64,000 nucleotides of DNA from Pontibacterium sp049603715. GTDB lineage: Bacteria; Pseudomonadota; Gammaproteobacteria; Pseudomonadales; Balneatricaceae. Within the stretch, counting starts at the first letter, position 1; every line of letters starts with the position of its first letter. The notes below the pieces were generated by a model. The model saw only the letters and a program-made list of their open reading frames with translations. It did not search any database and was not told where the DNA came from. Positions 8,204-16,568 of this stretch are shown in pieces. The stretch covers positions 1 to 64,000 of the forward strand of contig JBMYSW010000008.1 in assembly GCA_049603715.1 (NCBI GenBank), read 5' to 3'. The position numbers were made by a program, and so were the translations under genes.

Positions 8204-9330
8204 TATTTTTTCTCCTGGAAACTCTTTTGTAAAAGAGCAAGTAGGCGCTCTCTGATTGAAATAGCTGACTCACCTAAATTAACAGTGCAAAACCATATTG
8301 GGTGGCCTTGAATTGTTACCATCTCAGCGACTTCTTTATCTACTGTCGGGTGAAGTAACATGCCAATACTTTCAAGTGATTTGGGGTCTGAAGTGTCTTC
8401 CTGGCTTCTAAGGTAAGTATACATTTGGTAGATATAACCACTGCGAAGAGTCTGTTCCCTATGCCAACCTTTAGTGGTCACTGAATTGAATTTTGTGTCG
8501 ATTACCAAACGCTTGTCTGGTGAACGATTATCGATAATGATGTCTGTTTTCATGCTGGGAAGAATTTCGTCTATCCCTGAGCTTTTATCTGATATCTGCC
8601 AATCAAACTGTTTGCCAGCCAATACTCGCCACTCTCTTTTATCTAGTGCTACGGCATAGAAACCCGCTACAGCTTTTTCAAACAATTTTCTAAGCCACTC
8701 TTTTCGAGTGTCAGGAGCTGTTAGATGAAATTGACCGTCAAACTCTGTGGGTATAGCGAGTGAAAAAGCCAAATCGGCTGCAGCAACCATCTTCTGATCG
8801 CTAATATCATGGCGTCCAAATCTTTCCGACTTTCCGCTGTAATTTATTGGCTTTGCCTTGCTCACGCCTAGACGTTCTAAACTCAGCATTAAGGCTCGGC
8901 ATTTATGGGCAAGAGTTGGTTTAATATTCAGCTTTGATAATCGTTCTAATGCAGATCTAACATAACGATTACGGGGAGTATCTACCGTTAACTCATCAAA
9001 GCGACAGCATACCTTACCTTTTTCAAGTAGCCTTTGCCGCTCGGTGGTTAGGGTATCTATGCGTCCACGAACTCGATTGATTACAGCAACTTTCGATTCA
9101 TACCCATAGCTTAAATTTCGCATCATGCGTTCTTCAACTTGATGGCAGAGAATCTCGGCAACCAAATCTGCTATGTCTTCTGGGTTGTCTTCTACGTCGA
9201 CTTTATTGGTGCCAAGGTGGCGATAAAGGTCCGAAGCATAGAGCATCAACAACCACAGGTTACGAACAGGAATCTTTCCTAATCGTCTCGACGAAGTAGT
9301 TTGGCTTTTCGCTTCAATAACGGCAGACAT
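8203..9330 (-). CDS. mcrC: McrC-type nuclease subunit
   Basis: A 375-residue member of the McrC family, the nuclease partner of the GTPase McrB. The N-terminal part has the usual RNLWLLMLYASDLYRHL region (about residues 23-39), which contacts the AAA+ ring. The C-terminal PD-(D/E)XK nuclease shows DIIIDNRSPDKRLVIDTKFN (about 276-295), providing the D and the DTK motif. It overlaps mcrB by one base (TAATG) and mrr by one base, implying coupled translation. Together McrBC moves along and cuts DNA with modified cytosine or other marks. Length is in the usual range and I see no damage. Confidence 0.92.
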   Translation of the reverse strand: MSAVIEAKSQTTSSRRLGKIPVRNLWLLMLYASDLYRHLGTNKVDVEDNPEDIADLVAEILCHQVEERMMRNLSYGYESKVAVINRVRGRIDTLTTERQRLLEKGKVCCRFDELTVDTPRNRYVRSALERLSKLNIKPTLAHKCRALMLSLERLGVSKAKPINYSGKSERFGRHDISDQKMVAAADLAFSLAIPTEFDGQFHLTAPDTRKEWLRKLFEKAVAGFYAVALDKREWRVLAGKQFDWQISDKSSGIDEILPSMKTDIIIDNRSPDKRLVIDTKFNSVTTKGWHREQTLRSGYIYQMYTYLRSQEDTSDPKSLESIGMLLHPTVDKEVAEMVTIQGHPIWFCTVNLGESAISIRERLLALLQKSFQEKK

Positions 9331-11528
9331 TAGATGCCTTCAACCAAAGCGTCTTTGGATTTGATAGCGCGTTCTATATCGTCAAACCAGTATTCTTCAA
9401 GAAGCGGTCCAATTTCAGTTTCTACGACACCTTGAAACCATGCTGCAGCATCTTCAATCTTTGTATTTAACGGTGGTGTTACATAACTGTGGCCGATTTT
9501 AAACTGAGGGCCCAAGTTGCGTTCTTTTGAAATCTCGTTATTTAGTGAGACTATGCGCTGTTCAATTAACTGCAAAAAATCGTTATCAATACCAGCCTTA
9601 CTATGAACCCAATTGCGCCATGCCTCACCGAGCGTTGGCTTAAGATCAAAAAATGCGAATCGGCGACGTAGAGCAAGGTCAACAAGTGCTAATGAGCGGT
9701 CGGCAATATTCATAGTGCCAATAACATAAAGGTTAGCGGGAATATGAATTCTTTCGCCTTCAGCTCGACGATAACTAAGCTCCAAAGCTTCACTTGGCGT
9801 GCGCTTGTCAGCCTCTAACAATGTGAGCATTTCGCCAAAAATCTGAGCAGGGTTTCCTCGGTTAATTTCTTCGATAACGACTACGTGTTTGCTGCTCGCA
9901 TCTTTTTTGGCTTCATTAATCATTTCCAGAAATGGACCATCAACGAGAGTTAATTTTCCTTCGCCTGATGGCCTCCAACCACGCACAAAATCTTCATATG
10001 ATAGATTGGGGTGGAACTGAACAGCGCGTAGAGAGTTTTCGTCCTTTTGGCCCATTAACGCATATGCAAGTTTCTTTGCGAGCCATGTCTTACCAGTTCC
10101 CGGAGGGCCTTGGAGAATAAGGTTTTTCTTATGTCTAAGCTGAGTAATTATTTTTGCGATGCTTTCTCTTTCAAGAAAACAACCATCGGCAATGATGTCG
10201 TCAATTGTATAAGGTTCAATAGGCGCAGTCTGAACAGCAACTTCGTCTTCTTCTGCCGATAGCTCCTCGTCATCAAGGTCAGTAGCATTCGGATGAGCGG
10301 ATGTGTCGGTATCCTTAAATAGCCAGGCCGAAAGCGACAGTTCTGGAAAAGAGTGTACGGGGTAGGCGTCCTCTTGAAATCGTGTTTCTAGATCATCAAT
10401 CAGACCGAAGTAATCTCTTGAGCTACAGCGACCTTTTTCGCCATTCTTGCCTATTTCTAAACCCAGCTTTTTAGTGATGTATGCCTGTGATTGGCCATCA
10501 AGTGTCAGATACTTCCATGGTCTAATCCAATACAGCCCCATTGAGAGGTTCCAGCCGGTTCCCCAGCATTTAGTCGCAGTTTCATAAGCATCGTAAAGTG
10601 CCTCTGCGGTATCAGTTTCTGAGTTATTAGCGTGTTCTATGGCGGCCTCAAAAAGGTTCCATAGTGTATCAATGTCATGTTCACCCCGTCGGTATTTGTA
10701 TCCAAAAAACCAAGAGCGCTGATTATTAACAACAGGGATACCTTCAAAGGAATTAGGAACAGGCGTTTCAACTTTCAAAAAAGCAGCAAGCTCGCTTGCG
10801 ATGGCTATTCGGTTAGCATCGGTAATGCCCCGGTTAAACAGGCCGAAGACGGTAAACGGGCAAATATCACTTAGCAAATCTTTTGTGCCTTCCTTAGGCT
10901 GATCTTGAAGGACAGAAATGCTTTCAATTTTGTTCGGTAAATCGTGGATGGCTGCCATTAAAGAAGCACGATCATCCTTGTAAGTTAATAGCTTGTCGGC
11001 AAACTCTTCGTAAAATTGGGTCCATTTAAAACGCTGTTTATCGACAGGGGTATCACCAAAGCGCTCCTTCCAATAGGGAGCATTGCGAAAACGATCTATA
11101 TCCTGGGGTTTATTATTGAAAGTGAAGTCAATAAGCCCCTCTGTCATCCAATCATCGGGAGAAACGCGCCAAATAGTGCTGCGATTGGTATAGAAATACC
11201 ATTCATTAACAGGCTCAAAGCGTGGTTGCCATTCAACATCGACAAACCGGCCATCGCCATGATTACGGGTAATCACACCAATAGCTTTGATCCCCATTAC
11301 TGAAACAGTCTGGCCTTTAGTATCAAAAGGGAGCTCTCGCTTTCTTGTATATGACGATTTAATGGCAATCTTGTCGCCCGGCTGCATACTGCGGACTACA
11401 TCGAGATATTTATCTTCATAGCCATTTTGCCAAACGCCATCGTTGAGAAAACGCTCCGTTTGGTCTTCACTACCTTTGCCGTAGGATGCACCCACAAACC
11501 AGAATGAATTAGATTTATTTGTTGTCAT
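9330..11528 (-). CDS. mcrB: McrB-type AAA+ GTPase with an N-terminal DNA-reader domain
   Basis: A 732-residue motor subunit of an McrBC system. The AAA+ domain in the C-terminal 270 residues carries Walker A LILQGPPGTGKTWLAKKLA (about 480), Walker B VVVIEEINRGNPAQIF (about 560) and the McrB signature GTMNIADRSLALVDLALRRR. The N-terminal 160 residues begin FWFVGASYGKG and include MQPGDKIAIKSSYTRKRE, a pattern of EVE/ASCH-like readers of modified bases that are often fused to McrB. A middle region (about 170-420) resembles other long McrB proteins. The gene begins 15 bp after hsdR and ends inside the start of mcrC. The reader domain, not the motor, would set which DNA is attacked. Confidence 0.92.
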   Translation of the reverse strand: MTTNKSNSFWFVGASYGKGSEDQTERFLNDGVWQNGYEDKYLDVVRSMQPGDKIAIKSSYTRKRELPFDTKGQTVSVMGIKAIGVITRNHGDGRFVDVEWQPRFEPVNEWYFYTNRSTIWRVSPDDWMTEGLIDFTFNNKPQDIDRFRNAPYWKERFGDTPVDKQRFKWTQFYEEFADKLLTYKDDRASLMAAIHDLPNKIESISVLQDQPKEGTKDLLSDICPFTVFGLFNRGITDANRIAIASELAAFLKVETPVPNSFEGIPVVNNQRSWFFGYKYRRGEHDIDTLWNLFEAAIEHANNSETDTAEALYDAYETATKCWGTGWNLSMGLYWIRPWKYLTLDGQSQAYITKKLGLEIGKNGEKGRCSSRDYFGLIDDLETRFQEDAYPVHSFPELSLSAWLFKDTDTSAHPNATDLDDEELSAEEDEVAVQTAPIEPYTIDDIIADGCFLERESIAKIITQLRHKKNLILQGPPGTGKTWLAKKLAYALMGQKDENSLRAVQFHPNLSYEDFVRGWRPSGEGKLTLVDGPFLEMINEAKKDASSKHVVVIEEINRGNPAQIFGEMLTLLEADKRTPSEALELSYRRAEGERIHIPANLYVIGTMNIADRSLALVDLALRRRFAFFDLKPTLGEAWRNWVHSKAGIDNDFLQLIEQRIVSLNNEISKERNLGPQFKIGHSYVTPPLNTKIEDAAAWFQGVVETEIGPLLEEYWFDDIERAIKSKDALVEGI

Positions 11529-11543
11529 CTATAAAAGCACCCT

Positions 11544-14500
11544 TTATTTCGTCCATGAATTCGACAATGTCTCAGCCTGCTTCAAAATAAGCTCTACAGC
11601 TTCAGCGGCTTTGTCAGGTGGATATTTGTAACGCTGTAAAGTGCGGCGCACGAGTATTTTTAATTTAGCTCGAACACTGTCACGAACTTGCCAATCAACC
11701 GTGGTCGATTTTCTGAGTTTGTCTGTGATTTCGACGGCAATCTTTTTAAGGATCTCATCACCAAGTTCACGTACTGCACTTTCGTTGTTGGCTAGAGCAT
11801 CATAAAACGCGATTTCATCTGGATTTAACCCCAGTTCAGCCTCGCGCATCATTTCTTCCTGAAACTCTTTGGCCATTTGAATAAGTTCTTCAATGACCTG
11901 AGCTGTTTCAATGGCGCGGTTATTGTACTTTCTAAGCGTTTCTTGCAAGCGGTCTGCGTATTTCTTCTCTTGCACAACGTTATTACGTGTTTTCGCTTTA
12001 ATGTCATCCTTGAGTAGTTTTTCAAGTAATTCAACGGCCAAGTTGCGCTCCGGCATCTGTCGCACGTCTTCTAAAAACTCATCCGATAGCAAACCAATAT
12101 TGGGCTTGTCCAAGCCACAAAGTGCGAACACGTCAGCAACGCCTTCGGCGATCACTGCGTTATCTAGGATCTGTTTCAGTGCCGAGTTCTTTTCTTCCTG
12201 AGTGCGCTTTCTATCTACGCTGGTAAATTTGCTGATGGCGGCCTTAATGGCTGAGTAAAAGGCGATTTCTTTCCTTAACTCTTTAGCCTCATCCAAGGTA
12301 CTGCATAGTGAGTATGATTTTGTTGCCGCCAACACTAAGTCTAAGAAACGCTTTTTGCCATCCTCTAAGCCAAGTACATAGTTAGCGGCAGGCACCAATA
12401 GTTTGTGCGCTTGAGTTTCATACCCCGATATGTCCAAACCATCGGATTTTGGTGTTTTACCAAACATGCCACGGATAGCATCAATTTTTTCTAAAAGAAT
12501 GGAAAACGCTTCTTCTGCATTGAGTGTTGGCTCGCCTTTACCTTTAGAGTCTGTATAGGTTTTCAATGCTTGCTTAAGCTCGTTAGCAATACCAATGTAG
12601 TCAACAACTAAACCGCCTGGCTTGTTTTTAAATACGCGGTTAACCCGCGCAATGGCCTGCATCAGGTTATGGCCTTTCATCGGTTTATCCACGTACATAG
12701 TGTTACAACAAGGCGCATCAAACCCCGTTAACCACATGTCCCTGACAATGACCAACTTCAGAGGATCATTCATATCTTTAAAGCGCTTTTCTAAGCGTTT
12801 TTTGGTTTTTTTGTTATAAATATGGGGTTGCAAAAGTGGCTTGTCCGAAGCTGACCCTGTCATCACAATCTTAATCGCCCCTTTTTCAGGATCATCCGAA
12901 TGCCATTCTGGGCGCAGTGCAATAATCTCATTGTAGAGATGCGCACAGATATCACGGCTCATAGCCACTATCATGGCTTTACCATCCATAGTGGCATTGC
13001 GTGTCTCAAAGTGCTCGATCAAGTCAGCTGCAACTTGGCTTAATCTAGGAGTCGCACCAACAAGCTTTTCAAGACGGCTCCATTCCCCCTTAGTTTTTTC
13101 ACGGTTGCTGACGTCCTCTTCGTCCTCTACCACTTCATCAACTTGATCGGACAACTCAGCGATTTCAGCATGGTTCAAATCAAGCTTTGCCAAGCGTGAC
13201 TCATAATAAATAGGAACGGTTGCGCCATCATCTACTGCATCTTGAATGTCGTAGATGGACACATAGCCACCAAATACAGCGCGAGTGTCTTTGTCTTCTT
13301 GTGAAATGGGTGTACCAGTAAAACCAATAAAGGAAGCAGACGGTAGCGCATCGCGCATATGCTTGGCGTAACCAAACTTATATTGACCATCTGCACTTAA
13401 GGTGGCTTTCAGGCCATATTGGCTGCGGTGTGCTTCGTCTGAGATAACAACTATATTGTGACGCTCATTGAGTATTGGATGATGCTTCTCGTCGTCAAGC
13501 AGGGCAAACTTTTGCACTGTGGTAAAAATGATGCCGCCAGACTCTCTTTCAGCTAACAACTGTCTTAGCGCATCTCGGTCAGATGCTTGAACAGGCGTTT
13601 GCTTCAAGAGCTCAACTGCGTTGCAGAACGTGGCATAGAGCTGACCATCTAGATCATTGCGGTCGGTAACAACAATCAGCGTTGGGTTATTCATAGCCTT
13701 TTGTTGAAGCAACATACCGGCATAACAACACATTGAAATACTTTTGCCGCTGCCTTGAGTGTGCCAAACCACACCTGCTTTTTTACTACCAGGTACTACC
13801 TCATCGGCATAGGTTGCCCGCTTCTCTGTTACGCCATCAATTTGCTGAGCCGCAATGACTGTCGTCTTTACCGCTTCTCGCACAGCATGAAACTGGTGAT
13901 AACCAGCAATCTTTTTAATGATCGTCTCACCGTCTGTTTCAAACAATACAAAAAATCGTATGTAATCCAGCAGCAACTCACGATCAAAAAAACCGCGAAC
14001 CATGGTTTCTAGCTGCCACTCCAGTAAAGGTTTATCGTTTTCATTATTAATAGTGCGCCAAGGCATAAAACGCTCTTGGTTAGCAGTTAGAGAGCCGACC
14101 CGAGCGGTGTAACCATCACTGACTACTAGCGCCTCATTGAAGATAAAAAGGTCTGAGACTTCATCTTTATAGGTTTGCAGTTGATTAAAGGCATCCCAAA
14201 TATCGGCATTTTCATCGCTTGGGCTTTTCAACTCAAGAACAGCAATCGGTAAGCCGTTGATAAAACAAATGACATCAGGCCGACGTGGCTGTTTGGTGCC
14301 AGTAATCGTGAACTGATTGACGACAGTAAATAGATTATTGTTCAAGTTATCGAAGTCGATAATAAAAACATGATCCTGTATCGATTCACCATCGGCTCCC
14401 TTATATACAACAGGAACTCCTTGCAACAAGAAACGATGAAAAGAACGGTTACTTGTAACTAAATCAAAAAAATCAGGTTTTAATATAATGGCTTTAAACT

Positions 14501-14708
14501 GTTCATAGCAGATATCTATTTGAACAACAGGAATATGGTTATTGATTTTTTCAAATGCTAATTTTAAGTAAGTTTCTAAGATAACGTCAGAGTAATTTTT
14601 TCTCAGAGGATTGTTGCCATCTGGACCAATATCAGGCCCATGAAGAATATCCCAATGATTTTCCCTAAACCAACCTAAACAAAGGCTCTCTAGATTTTCT
14701 TCATTCAT
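11544..14708 (-). CDS. hsdR: Type I restriction enzyme HsdR subunit
   Basis: A 1054-residue nuclease and DNA translocase. The N-terminal PD-(D/E)XK nuclease shows RRPDVICFINGLPIAVLELK (about residues 141-160). The motor follows with Walker A WHTQGSGKS (about 315), DEAH motif VVISDEAHRSQYG, GFTGTPISQEDK and WLTGFDAPCCNTMYVDKPM near the second RecA fold. A helical C-terminal domain of about 300 residues ends the protein and should bind the methylase core. Length and order are those of a complete HsdR. The gene begins 4 bp after the HNH-nuclease gene and 15 bp before mcrB. It should travel on DNA and cut when HsdM-HsdS meets an unmethylated site. Confidence 0.95.
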   Translation of the reverse strand: MNEENLESLCLGWFRENHWDILHGPDIGPDGNNPLRKNYSDVILETYLKLAFEKINNHIPVVQIDICYEQFKAIILKPDFFDLVTSNRSFHRFLLQGVPVVYKGADGESIQDHVFIIDFDNLNNNLFTVVNQFTITGTKQPRRPDVICFINGLPIAVLELKSPSDENADIWDAFNQLQTYKDEVSDLFIFNEALVVSDGYTARVGSLTANQERFMPWRTINNENDKPLLEWQLETMVRGFFDRELLLDYIRFFVLFETDGETIIKKIAGYHQFHAVREAVKTTVIAAQQIDGVTEKRATYADEVVPGSKKAGVVWHTQGSGKSISMCCYAGMLLQQKAMNNPTLIVVTDRNDLDGQLYATFCNAVELLKQTPVQASDRDALRQLLAERESGGIIFTTVQKFALLDDEKHHPILNERHNIVVISDEAHRSQYGLKATLSADGQYKFGYAKHMRDALPSASFIGFTGTPISQEDKDTRAVFGGYVSIYDIQDAVDDGATVPIYYESRLAKLDLNHAEIAELSDQVDEVVEDEEDVSNREKTKGEWSRLEKLVGATPRLSQVAADLIEHFETRNATMDGKAMIVAMSRDICAHLYNEIIALRPEWHSDDPEKGAIKIVMTGSASDKPLLQPHIYNKKTKKRLEKRFKDMNDPLKLVIVRDMWLTGFDAPCCNTMYVDKPMKGHNLMQAIARVNRVFKNKPGGLVVDYIGIANELKQALKTYTDSKGKGEPTLNAEEAFSILLEKIDAIRGMFGKTPKSDGLDISGYETQAHKLLVPAANYVLGLEDGKKRFLDLVLAATKSYSLCSTLDEAKELRKEIAFYSAIKAAISKFTSVDRKRTQEEKNSALKQILDNAVIAEGVADVFALCGLDKPNIGLLSDEFLEDVRQMPERNLAVELLEKLLKDDIKAKTRNNVVQEKKYADRLQETLRKYNNRAIETAQVIEELIQMAKEFQEEMMREAELGLNPDEIAFYDALANNESAVRELGDEILKKIAVEITDKLRKSTTVDWQVRDSVRAKLKILVRRTLQRYKYPPDKAAEAVELILKQAETLSNSWTK

Positions 14709-14712
14709 AACT

Positions 14713-15867
14713 TTAATCCCTCTCTATATACAGCTCTTCAGAGATTCTGATCCAAACAGCTCCATTCGGGGATCTAATCATCTTGTCGTCATCACTAATC
14801 CACCCAAAAGTTTCAATGCTATCACCAATTAACTTAGCTACTTTTATATCCATTTCCTTTACTTCAGCAAGCGAATAACATCTTCGCTGCCCAAGCTTGG
14901 TATTACAAGTTGCATGCCCCCAAGAAACGTAGAAGTGATTATGATGCAACCGTTCATATTCAAGTGGAATCATATGAAATAGATTTACTGTAGTAGAACG
15001 ATTGGTTCCATCTACTATTAGGCCAGAGTTTAAAAGAGATTCTTCATTCTCAAGGTTTATATGACTATGAAGCTCATCATATGAAATTCTTTTGAGGCAT
15101 AGTGGGCAAGTTGTAATATTTCCTTTCATCATCCCAAGATAGTTATAGTGAACCCCATCACTAAGTGAGCACTCATCTAGAATTAATTTCAGATGTAATG
15201 CTTGTGATGCTGTATATGGGCTAGACGATGTATGTATAATTTGCCATGCTAAAGATGCTTGTGATAGAAAATTAGTTTCCTTGTTAGCATATTCAGGAGC
15301 AAAAATCCCCTGCGGTGGCCCTTCGATAACTTCATTTTTTATAATTTTCTTGCCTCCACCAACTTTTGGAAGGCGAAGAATATAATGCCCTTTGTCTAAT
15401 ACTTCTGAACTTCTTTTTTCAACGATATTTCCATTCTTATCCTCCAAGTGACGAACGGACCATTCGTCAAGCGGTGGAAACTCATCAAAAGATTGATGAG
15501 AGCGATACAATACAAAAGCATTTTCACCGATTACGAGTGGCTCACCATCTGGCAAATTTATTTCACTCAAAATACCTGAAGAAATAAAAGCTTGATCAGG
15601 GTACAGCCTTACGATGTACCCATCTTCATAGTTTGAAGTATCAATAACATTAATCTTTTCAAAAGGAATGATAACTTTATTGTTTCTATAAACATGATTT
15701 TGATAAGCCCCCTTCTTTCCTCCTCGCGGTGTTGCGTAGCCTGCTTTTGAAAGTTTTTTCTTATCTTTTTCTTCCAGAAATGACCAGCAGTTAGTCGGCC
15801 AAGGATCGCACTTCCCAGTATGACCAATCAACTTTCGGCAACTACCTTTTTGACACAAACCAATCAT
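14713..15867 (-). CDS. HNH-type nuclease-like protein inserted between hsdS and hsdR (BstXI-like candidate)
   Basis: A 384-residue protein whose ATG overlaps the hsdS stop by 4 bp. It has two cysteine clusters. The first is at the N-terminus (Cys5, 10, 20, 27). The second, CPLC at 254-257, opens an HNH-like region with LFHMIPLE (about 296-303), Asn310 and WGHATCN (about 316-322). That histidine-asparagine-histidine order with CN at the end is typical of beta-beta-alpha metal nucleases. As I recall, the BstXI system also joins a type I-like M subunit, a half-size S subunit and an R protein of about 383 residues, which fits here in size and gene order. Homology to BstXI itself is my inference. 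It could instead be an accessory nuclease or HNH specificity factor. Confidence 0.6.
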   Translation of the reverse strand: MIGLCQKGSCRKLIGHTGKCDPWPTNCWSFLEEKDKKKLSKAGYATPRGGKKGAYQNHVYRNNKVIIPFEKINVIDTSNYEDGYIVRLYPDQAFISSGILSEINLPDGEPLVIGENAFVLYRSHQSFDEFPPLDEWSVRHLEDKNGNIVEKRSSEVLDKGHYILRLPKVGGGKKIIKNEVIEGPPQGIFAPEYANKETNFLSQASLAWQIIHTSSSPYTASQALHLKLILDECSLSDGVHYNYLGMMKGNITTCPLCLKRISYDELHSHINLENEESLLNSGLIVDGTNRSTTVNLFHMIPLEYERLHHNHFYVSWGHATCNTKLGQRRCYSLAEVKEMDIKVAKLIGDSIETFGWISDDDKMIRSPNGAVWIRISEELYIERD

Positions 15868-16568
15868 AATGAGAGCCTTTTACTAAGATCATCTATTGAA
15901 AGCTCCCCTGAAAATAGTAGGAACATCACCTGATTTATTGTCTTTTCTAACTCGTTACTTTCTGCTTTTATATTGCTAAGTTGCTGCATATCTAATGCGG
16001 ATTGTTCTAGTGCATGCCCTGATAGTTTACAAAACTGAAGTGCGCTAATTACTTTCAATATTTTGTCTTGTACATCTACTGAAGGCACTGATATGTGAAA
16101 CTCAAAGAGATCACTTTTATAGAGTTCAGGATATGTTGAACCATTAGCAACTGCGTCAAGATAAGGCTTATTCAAGCGAAACCAATATGCTAAATAAAGC
16201 GGCCTCAAAAGTGGCCCACATGTAAAATTCAAAAAACCTTGATTTGTAGCCATAGGAACAGTGTTGACAGCAACTGCACCAACAGGGGCTCTTTTACTGA
16301 GCATTACTGTTCCTGCAGGCAATAGTTTTGCTGCCGAACTTTTAAGACCTAAAGTAGTGATATTTCTCTCTGTTTTACTGACGTAAACACCATCCATGTC
16401 AGTAATTTCTTTGGGAGTTAGCCATGGAATATCTCCTTCCCAATAATCATCTTCATTTGTTTTGGGTGTGCCACCTGATTCAACCTGAAGAATTAATCCA
16501 GTTTTTTTACAAGCCTCTAAAGTTCCATGAAACCAATCTTTATGACTTAATAGAAATGGTTCAGCCAT
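15864..16568 (-). CDS. hsdS: Half-size HsdS specificity subunit with one target-recognition domain
   Basis: A 234-residue S subunit. Usual HsdS proteins are 400-450 residues with two target-recognition domains. Here there is one: GGTPKTNEDDYWEGDIPWLT (about residues 32-51), then LPAGTVMLSKRAPVGAVAVN and the NQGFLNF segment. It is followed by a single helical spacer (about 175-220). Such half subunits act as pairs and read interrupted palindromes, as in the BstXI-type and some artificially shortened systems. It overlaps hsdM by 8 bp and the following nuclease gene by 4 bp. No sign of a frameshift or a deleted second half is visible: both ends are clean and the frame stays intact. The exact target cannot be predicted. 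Confidence 0.85.
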   Translation of the reverse strand: MAEPFLLSHKDWFHGTLEACKKTGLILQVESGGTPKTNEDDYWEGDIPWLTPKEITDMDGVYVSKTERNITTLGLKSSAAKLLPAGTVMLSKRAPVGAVAVNTVPMATNQGFLNFTCGPLLRPLYLAYWFRLNKPYLDAVANGSTYPELYKSDLFEFHISVPSVDVQDKILKVISALQFCKLSGHALEQSALDMQQLSNIKAESNELEKTINQVMFLLFSGELSIDDLSKRLSL

